Positions 42,501-46,197 of a DNA stretch of 46,197 nt are shown one piece after another (within the stretch, counting starts at the first letter, position 1; the number at the start of each line of letters is the position of its first letter). The notes under the pieces were generated by a model. That model made no database searches, was not told the origin of the DNA, and was given only the letters and a program-made list of their open reading frames with translations. Location of the stretch: contig CAMBFX010000006.1 of NCBI GenBank assembly GCA_945865695.1, positions 1 to 46,197 on the forward strand, given 5' to 3'. The position numbers and the translations under genes were made by a program. This stretch comes from Chryseobacterium gleum. Lineage in GTDB: Bacteria > Bacteroidota > Bacteroidia > Flavobacteriales_D > UBA2798.

Positions 42501-45183
42501 AATTTGTACTAATGTTATTGGTGGTGTAGCACCTTATTTTTATCAATGGGATGATGCATTTTTACAGACAACCGCTTGTGCCTTTAATATTGTTGCAGGA
42601 TGTTATAATTTAACTGTTACGGATGGAAATGGTTGTGTGAAAGATTCATTAATATGCATTAATGATATTGCAGCGCCTACTTTAAATTTAGTAAGCTTTA
42701 CGGATGAAACTTGTAACCCATCAAATGATGGATCAATTACAGTTGTTGCAGCAGGTGGAACAGGCGCATTAACGATTGAATGGTTTGATGGTTTGAATGC
42801 TATAATTCCACCTTATACAAACCTAACTACAGTTTCAAATTTAGATGGAGATAATTATGCCATTAGTGTAACAGATGCTACAGGGTGTGTTTCTTCTTTA
42901 ACACAATTTATTTTAGAACCAGCACCAGTGGTGGCTGCCATTACTTCTACAACAGATCCTCTTTGTTTTGGAGCTTGTGATGGGTTGGCTACTGTTTCGG
43001 CAAGTGGTGGTGATGGATCTTATATTTATCTATGGACAGCTGGAAGTGCACCTGCTTCAATTAATAATACTGGATTATGCGCAGGAAATATTTCGGTAAC
43101 AGTTACTGATGGAAATGGATGTTCATCTACAGCAACAAATATATTGGGCCAACCCACATTGGTCACTGCTAATACTAATTCAGTAACCAACATTAGTTGC
43201 TTTGGTGTATGCGATGGCTCCATTAGTACCGCTGGGGCAGGAGGAACACCACCTTATACCTATAGCTGGACATTAAATGTCAGTGCAGGACCATTAGCTA
43301 CCAATCTTTGCTCTAATACCTATACAACAGTTGTAACAGATGCGAATGGCTGTTTTACTGCTTTAATTAACGATGTTATTGAGCCAGCTAATTTAACAGT
43401 TTCAACTGCTGTTGTAAATTCAACATGTACGCAATGTAATGGTGAAGCTACTTCAAATATCATTGGAGGAACTGCTCCTTATAATTATCAATGGTCAACT
43501 GGTGCAAGTTTAACAACTCCAAATAATACTGGAATTTGTCCTGGTCCAATTACCTTAAATATTACTGATGATAATGGGTGTATAGCTACTTCATCTAATA
43601 CTATAATTGATGAAGCAGGTCCTAGTATTACAGGAATGACATTTACTGCTGCAACTTGTTTTGGGCTTAATAATGGAACAGCTACAGTCAATACAACAGG
43701 AGGAACCGGAACCATTATTTATGATTGGAATCCTGGAACTCAAACATCACAAACAGCAACAGGTTTAGCCGCAGGAAACTATTGCGTAAGTATCACCGAT
43801 CAAAATGCATGTCCTGCTGCACAATGTATCAACGTAACTCAACCAAGTCAATTAAATGCAATTGGAGATTTGGATGCTACCATCTGTTTTGGAGATTCAA
43901 CACAAGTATGGGCTAGTGGTCAAGGAGGAACGCCTCCTTACACGATTAACTGGATAAATCCTGGTTTGACTGGTGTCGGTCCAATTATGGTAAACCCTGC
44001 TGTATCTACCAATTATTGTTTTAATGTTACAGATGCTAATGGATGTGAATCACCCAATGATTGTGTGATCATTACTGTAAGACCTCCATTAACATTGACG
44101 TTATCACCCGATACGGATATTTGTATTCAATCTGGCACTTCTTTAACAGCAAATGCTTCTGGAGGGAACGGAGGCCCTTATACATTTACTTGGACAGATG
44201 ATTCTGGAAATCCAGTGACTTCTACAGTTACAGGAAACTCTTCAACTATTAATGTAAATCCTACTGCTACGACCACTTATTATGTAGTTCTTTCAGATGG
44301 TTGTACTTCACCAATAAATGATTCCGTAATTGTTACTGTAAGTCCTTTACCTCTTGTATTTGTAAATGTGGTTGATCCATCTGGATGTGCACCATTCGGA
44401 GCTCAATTCATTACCAATTCAGATATCGGAGTTCTTTATGAATACGACTTCCAATGCGATGGAATTATTGATGTAAGTAGTGCAAATCCAAATGGAAATT
44501 TCCTTTATCCTGCAGCAGGAACTTATGATGTTTGTGTAACAGTTACCACTGCAGATGGTTGCTCAACGACCTCAAGTAATATTGGTATGGTTACTGTTTT
44601 TCCTGTACCTGTTGCTGATTTCACATTTACGCCAACAACTACTACCATTTTAAATCCAATTATTGATTTTACCAATACAACAGCAGGTGGCTCTGCTTAT
44701 AGTTGGGATTTTGGTGATGGAAATATTTTACCGGCCGGAAGTGGAAATATTGCCAATGGAACGCATAGTGGAACTACAAGTGGTACATATATGAATCCAA
44801 CTCATATTTATGGGGATACTGGAACATATACAATTACTTTAACAGCAACTAATCAATTCGGATGTACCGATGTTATTTCTTACGATATTATTATCGAAGG
44901 TGAATATGTAATTTATGTTCCGAATTCATTTACACCGGATGGAGATGGTATTAATGATGATTTCTTCCCTCAAGGAATAGGAATTGATAGAGATCATTTC
45001 AAATTCATGATATTTAATAGATGGGGTGAATTGATTTTTGAGACTGAAAATCCAGATAATCATTGGGATGGAAAATATAAAGGAATATTATCTCAAACGG
45101 ATGTTTACGTTTGGAAAATTCAAACGAGAGACCAAAAAAACTTACAGCATGATCATATAGGCCATGTGACACTATTAAAATAA
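36511..45183 (+). CDS. Giant SprB-repeat surface protein 2 with T9SS type B tail, paralogue of giant 1
   Basis: 2,890 residues from ATG at 36511, one base after the previous stop; it opens with a signal peptide (MRKSIFKLTIALGLFCCGGFNVVFAQ). The N-terminal ~370 residues differ from giant 1: a module with DTWYTFTASGTIVNIALANFPNASVAIWTG, then a glycine- and tryptophan-rich module (WLHGIQITFGAGW). Six long 88-residue YNVSWTG repeats follow, with one PKD-like and one 79-residue variant unit, and then ~1,760 residues collinear with giant 1 to the end, including PKD and the 95-residue type B sorting domain (VPNSFTPDGDGINDDF ... GHVTLLK). From the QPTAI motif onward the two differ in length by two codons. 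Probable cell-surface adhesin exported by the T9SS. Confidence 0.93.
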   Translation: MRKSIFKLTIALGLFCCGGFNVVFAQPANNVPCSATNMGTLPTPGACTSGLQNGAATTLNSQTTVGATGATPYVYQTGCSGGGQQSAPALDTWYTFTASGTIVNIALANFPNASVAIWTGSCNNLTAWGCMNVPNGGSASFTVLQTVVGQQYWVQVSGGTASATDASFSLSLDNDIDCNDCLTAGAMTASPAPVNGGYTAGQTVTFCYTITGYTQVNTNWLHGIQITFGAGWSGGIQNPVPANTLQNIPGPGSNGDWLYYPTGIGNVNGTSWGPGFYFDTPDGGTSASDNFGDDCGGTTCSWTFCWDMTVGTCTPGTSLNVTVNTSGDGESGSWLSNGCNDDNATNFSAIEICCTPPIMSQVNVLCNGAATGTATATGQGSSPWDYVWVNGAGTTIQTITNVAGANTVTGLAAGTYTVTVTDNANCVSSATVTITQPTLTTATEAHVNPLCFGGTTTATITATGGTPGYNVSWTGTTSGNPGGTEIAASGGTYNMTGLGAGTYNVTVTNANGCIATTTVIVTVPTAVVASNVPTAVTCSGLLNGSAVITASGGTPGYNVSWTGTTTGNPAGTEIAASGGTFNMTGLGAGTYNVTVTDVNGCTATTTVTINTGVVIDANISPIAAQCLVGNSFSFSGSTSTISSGSITSYNWNFGAGATPATATGVTPAAVTYSGAGTITVTLTVSNGTCTNVETLNITINANPTITAPPTPPLCFGGSTGSILVTASNGTPGYNVSWTGTSSGNPAGTEISASGGTFNMTGLTTGSYTITVSTSNGCTSTLVVPVSQPTVVTASDLETNVVCNGGLTGSGLITGSGGTAPYNVSWTGTSTGNPAGTEIAASGGTFNMTGLGIGTYNVTVTDSQGCAATTTVNITQTTAITLVPSSVNANCGVSNGTASVVASGGTNTFSYVWAPAPGGGQGTPNATGLAAGSYTVTLTDGNLCTANTTIIVGSNLAPIATLVSQVNVLCNGGSTGSAIVSATGGSPGYNISWTGPTTGNPAGTEIAASGGTFNITGMPAGVYTVTVSDIGTCTAALNITITQPTPVVAANITTAVLCFGATNGTAIITGSGGTAPYNVSWTGTTTGNPAGTEIAASGGTFTIPALGVGTYNVTVTDANGCAATTTATVTQPTAITITSATSINALCFGSCNGSVNATATGGTGALVFNWVTVGTGANQTGLCAGNYNLIVTDANNCSASQTVVVGQPTVLSAITNVVNANCGSANGTATATPAGGTSTYTYSWNTTPVQTTQTATGLIPGSYIVTVTDFNGCTTTATAIVGNNAAGTLTAITNNNVTCFGAANGQMTANLAGGAAPISYSWNTVPIQNTAVATGVGPGTYTVTATDGNGCVVVANTVVTQPIALIVNTTPIATTCPGGNNGSVSSVVSGGTTPYNLSWSNGPTTGTISGLTAASYTLTVTDGNGCTATSTSIVTQPAPFVVNISPNDATCKSTCNGNAAATVSGGTSPYTFLWNDPLTQVTSTASFLCAGNYNLTITDNNGCPATASTTINEPTLIVLNTSFVNANCGQANGSACVVASGGTAPFTYSWSNGQTTSCINNVLGGTYLVTVTDANLCTQNTSVTVPDLNGPSVAIIAQTNVTCNGLNNGSATVNMLGGTGIFTTQWSASAGSQTTPTASNLTVGVYSVTITDAVGCVASTSITITEPNSLLTIQNSTDPSCFNICDGVLSLAASGGTIPYTYLWQDALNNPVGGNTNSITGLCSGNYTLVFTDANGCTNNFNYSLINPTQITGSTSSTNVICNGACDGTSTVTPNNGFIPYTYLWSDPSAQTTQTASNLCTGAFTVTVTDNNGCQEIFNSTITEPPLLTSSITIFGDVSCSGLCDGFAQVDIAGGVAPYQILWSNGSSNQVATNLCLGSYTVTITDANGCTTESNITITTPNPIVLGTSKVDLTCNNVCIGQATVNISGGVTPYAVQWNNPTFDITTNITNQCAGTYTASVIDDNGCTANTTVVITEPGILDFTYTAQNSNCLQANGQICTNVIGGVAPYFYQWDDAFLQTTACAFNIVAGCYNLTVTDGNGCVKDSLICINDIAAPTLNLVSFTDETCNPSNDGSITVVAAGGTGALTIEWFDGLNAIIPPYTNLTTVSNLDGDNYAISVTDATGCVSSLTQFILEPAPVVAAITSTTDPLCFGACDGLATVSASGGDGSYIYLWTAGSAPASINNTGLCAGNISVTVTDGNGCSSTATNILGQPTLVTANTNSVTNISCFGVCDGSISTAGAGGTPPYTYSWTLNVSAGPLATNLCSNTYTTVVTDANGCFTALINDVIEPANLTVSTAVVNSTCTQCNGEATSNIIGGTAPYNYQWSTGASLTTPNNTGICPGPITLNITDDNGCIATSSNTIIDEAGPSITGMTFTAATCFGLNNGTATVNTTGGTGTIIYDWNPGTQTSQTATGLAAGNYCVSITDQNACPAAQCINVTQPSQLNAIGDLDATICFGDSTQVWASGQGGTPPYTINWINPGLTGVGPIMVNPAVSTNYCFNVTDANGCESPNDCVIITVRPPLTLTLSPDTDICIQSGTSLTANASGGNGGPYTFTWTDDSGNPVTSTVTGNSSTINVNPTATTTYYVVLSDGCTSPINDSVIVTVSPLPLVFVNVVDPSGCAPFGAQFITNSDIGVLYEYDFQCDGIIDVSSANPNGNFLYPAAGTYDVCVTVTTADGCSTTSSNIGMVTVFPVPVADFTFTPTTTTILNPIIDFTNTTAGGSAYSWDFGDGNILPAGSGNIANGTHSGTTSGTYMNPTHIYGDTGTYTITLTATNQFGCTDVISYDIIIEGEYVIYVPNSFTPDGDGINDDFFPQGIGIDRDHFKFMIFNRWGELIFETENPDNHWDGKYKGILSQTDVYVWKIQTRDQKNLQHDHIGHVTLLK
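37915..39897 (+). repeat. Array of 264-bp long SprB-like units in giant 2
   Basis: Tyrosine codons of the YNVSWTG marker at 37915, 38179, 38707, 38971, 39472 and 39736; intervals 264, 528, 264, 501 and 264 bp, the same three lengths that occur in giant 1. The 528-bp step again holds a PKD-like unit and the 501-bp step a TLVPSSVN variant unit. Confidence 0.92.
44577..45183 (+). repeat. 3' end of giant 2, duplicated from or with 35282-35888
   Basis: Gap-free counterpart of the giant 1 end, offset 9,295. The PKD-encoding part is nearly identical in DNA including synonymous positions, while the sorting domain differs at several residues (for example DDFFPQG against DYFLSQG). Confidence 0.9.
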
Positions 45184-45206
45184 AAACATACAGATTCACT
45201 TTTGTT

Positions 45207-45239
45207 AAAAAAAGGGGAGACATGGTCTTCCCTTTTTTT
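45207..45239 (+). terminator. Intrinsic terminator after giant 2
   Basis: A7-GGGGAGA (45207-45220) pairs with TCTTCCC-T7 (45226-45239) with one G-T wobble around a 5-nt loop, 23 nt past the stop codon. Confidence 0.88.
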
Positions 45240-45345
45240 AGTTTTAGATTTTTTAATCCATTACATACCATTGAAATAAATGATTATCTTTAAAAAGTTA
45301 AACGTCTAAAAACAACCATTTATGAATATTATCGTCCTAATTAAC

Positions 45346-45702
45346 ATGAAAAAGATCTTTTTTACTTTAGCTTTCCTTAGTTTGATAACGGGAAGCTTTG
45401 CCGCTAATATTGGAATTGGACCTGATAAGTTTGTTCAATTTTATGTTTCTTCACTTGAAAATCGTGAAAAAGCAACTGAACTAAATGAGTTTTTGAAATC
45501 CAAGGATGGTGTTAAAATAAGTAGAGTTGATTCTCATAGCAAGATTGTTTTTGTCATTTTTAATGCTGATAAAAATTATACAGAATCAGATTTTACAAAT
45601 TGGATGAATGAAAAAGGTTATACCTTTTCTTGTTTTAATGCAGGAATACAAGGTGTAGATAAGTTTATCCAGCTAAAATCAGAGGATTGCGCTAAAAAAT
45701 AA
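45346..45702 (+). CDS. Small secreted protein after giant 2, unknown function
   Basis: 118 residues from ATG at 45346, chosen because it opens a canonical signal peptide (MKKIFFTLAFLSLITGSFA); ATG at 45322 adds eight hydrophobic residues and is possible. The mature part looks like two beta-alpha-beta units: FVQFYVSSLENREKATELNEFL followed by VKISRVDSHSKIVFVIF, then ESDFTNWMNEKGYTFSCFNAG. This is a ferredoxin/HMA-like pattern without the CxxC metal site. It lies behind a strong terminator, so it has its own promoter, but none was recognised. Similar size and placement to the small secreted proteins before the giants; a link is only suggested. Confidence 0.78.
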   Translation: MKKIFFTLAFLSLITGSFAANIGIGPDKFVQFYVSSLENREKATELNEFLKSKDGVKISRVDSHSKIVFVIFNADKNYTESDFTNWMNEKGYTFSCFNAGIQGVDKFIQLKSEDCAKK

Positions 45703-45708
45703 CCTAAA

Positions 45709-45993
45709 ATTAAAAGATTAGCCTTAAAATTCTTTACGCTTTTATTCTTTTTTCGATTGGAATAAATCTATTTGCACAAGTAACATTTCCAAGCTGTACG
45801 GATGCAATTAATGCCCTTACAAATCCAAATTTTATTATTCACGCAAATAGTTTTGGTTTGGTCAATCAAATTGCTTTTTCTAGTTCTGTTTCAAATCCTT
45901 TAATAAATCGAGGCAGGACAAATTCTGTTTGTTTGCGGTAGAACAAAATTTTACTTGGATAATAATTACGGTTGTTATACCAATTGTATTTAA
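45709..45993 (+). pseudogene. Remnant of a small secreted protein, frameshifted twice and without start codon
   Basis: Frame 1 from 45709 reads IKRLALKFFTLLFFF and stops at 45763. In the neighbouring frame, SIGINLFAQVTFPSCTDAINAL and following residues continue to a stop at 45939. Back in the first frame, GQILFVCGRTKFYLDNN runs from about 45916 to a stop at 45991. Joined, they give a normal signal peptide ending in FAQ and a Cys-containing mature part. The first shift lies at a run of six Ts; one more T would restore the signal peptide. No ATG, GTG or TTG starts the frame (stop codon of the previous gene lies just upstream). Decay is most likely; a sequencing error at the T run is possible for the first shift only. 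Confidence 0.65.
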
Positions 45994-46197
45994 ATTTTAG
46001 TCCAAAATAAAATTTAAAATTACAATGGCTAATAAAGATTGACATTTAGTTATGACTTAAATAATAAAAGAGGGTTGAACTATTTTAAATGTCACATCGG
46101 TATAACCGAGGCACGAGCGTATCGAAGGATAAAAAAAGCACCGCCCTTTCGAACGACGCTTCTTTCATTATTAATTATTAATTTCTAATTTTTAATT
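45994..46197. other. Non-coding 3' edge with small hairpins
   Basis: No supported gene. TCGGT (46097-46101) and ACCGA (46105-46109) form a 5-bp hairpin with an ATA loop; an imperfect inverted repeat (GCGT, TCGAAGG against CCTTTCGA, ACGC) spans 46117-46159; the last ~30 bases are ATTAATT-type AT repeats. Confidence 0.5.

Noticed and set aside
46117-46159. Imperfect inverted repeat at the window edge as a mobile-element end
   Set aside because: The arms have mismatches, there is no transposase or target duplication in view, and the window stops shortly after.

Overview
The window reads as a chromosomal piece of a Bacteroidota bacterium, probably close to the Flavobacteriia (a marine or freshwater Crocinitomicaceae-like lineage would fit, but this is inference). 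The signs are: AT-rich DNA; Bacteroidota-type promoter elements (TAnnTTTG) and few Shine-Dalgarno sites; several proteins ending in type IX secretion system (T9SS) type A or type B C-terminal domains; gliding/SprB-type repeats; and a type I MurB, FtsE and LDH-like malate dehydrogenase of the kind seen in this phylum. No rRNA, tRNA, CRISPR array or insertion sequence was recognised.

Layout. 1-2.6 kb: the 3' part of a secreted M43-type metallopeptidase, then four tandem paralogous RRM RNA-binding proteins with their own promoter and a strong terminator. 2.6-7.3 kb: an Xre regulator divergent from a three-gene secreted-protein operon (endosialidase-tail-like protein, clan GH-A-like glycoside hydrolase with T9SS tail, lipoprotein), with an inverted repeat between them. 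7.3-15.7 kb: a deleted radical SAM pseudogene, a small OmpA-domain protein, an ECF sigma factor with a tiny membrane partner, a di-haem cytochrome c peroxidase, a beta-barrel protein, MurB, two glycosyltransferases and FtsE. 15.8-22.9 kb: a giant TPR protein plus outer-membrane barrel pair, a PhyH-family dioxygenase and malate dehydrogenase.

23.1-45.7 kb is the most interesting part. An ECF sigma factor is followed, in one tightly packed operon, by a single-span membrane protein built like an anti-sigma factor but ending in a T9SS type B sorting domain, then a small secreted protein, then a 3,447-residue SprB-repeat surface protein with the same type of T9SS tail. A second operon has the same plan: small secreted protein followed by a 2,890-residue paralogue. 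The sigma gene and the second operon share an ECF-like promoter (GGCAACC, 14-15 nt, CGTC), so one sigma factor may control both giants. Inference: a self-regulating surface-adhesin switch in which the membrane protein's sorting tail could report on the state of T9SS export.

The two giants are collinear over their last 1,760 or so residues. Their length difference is explained by whole repeat units: from the first repeat to the common scaffold the difference is 2,085 bp, which equals seven 264-bp units plus one 237-bp unit. The larger one contains a tandem 1,029-bp higher-order repeat, and the last ~350 bp of PKD-encoding sequence before the sorting domain is almost identical in the two genes, which suggests recent duplication or gene conversion. 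The window ends with a small secreted protein and a frameshifted secreted-protein remnant.
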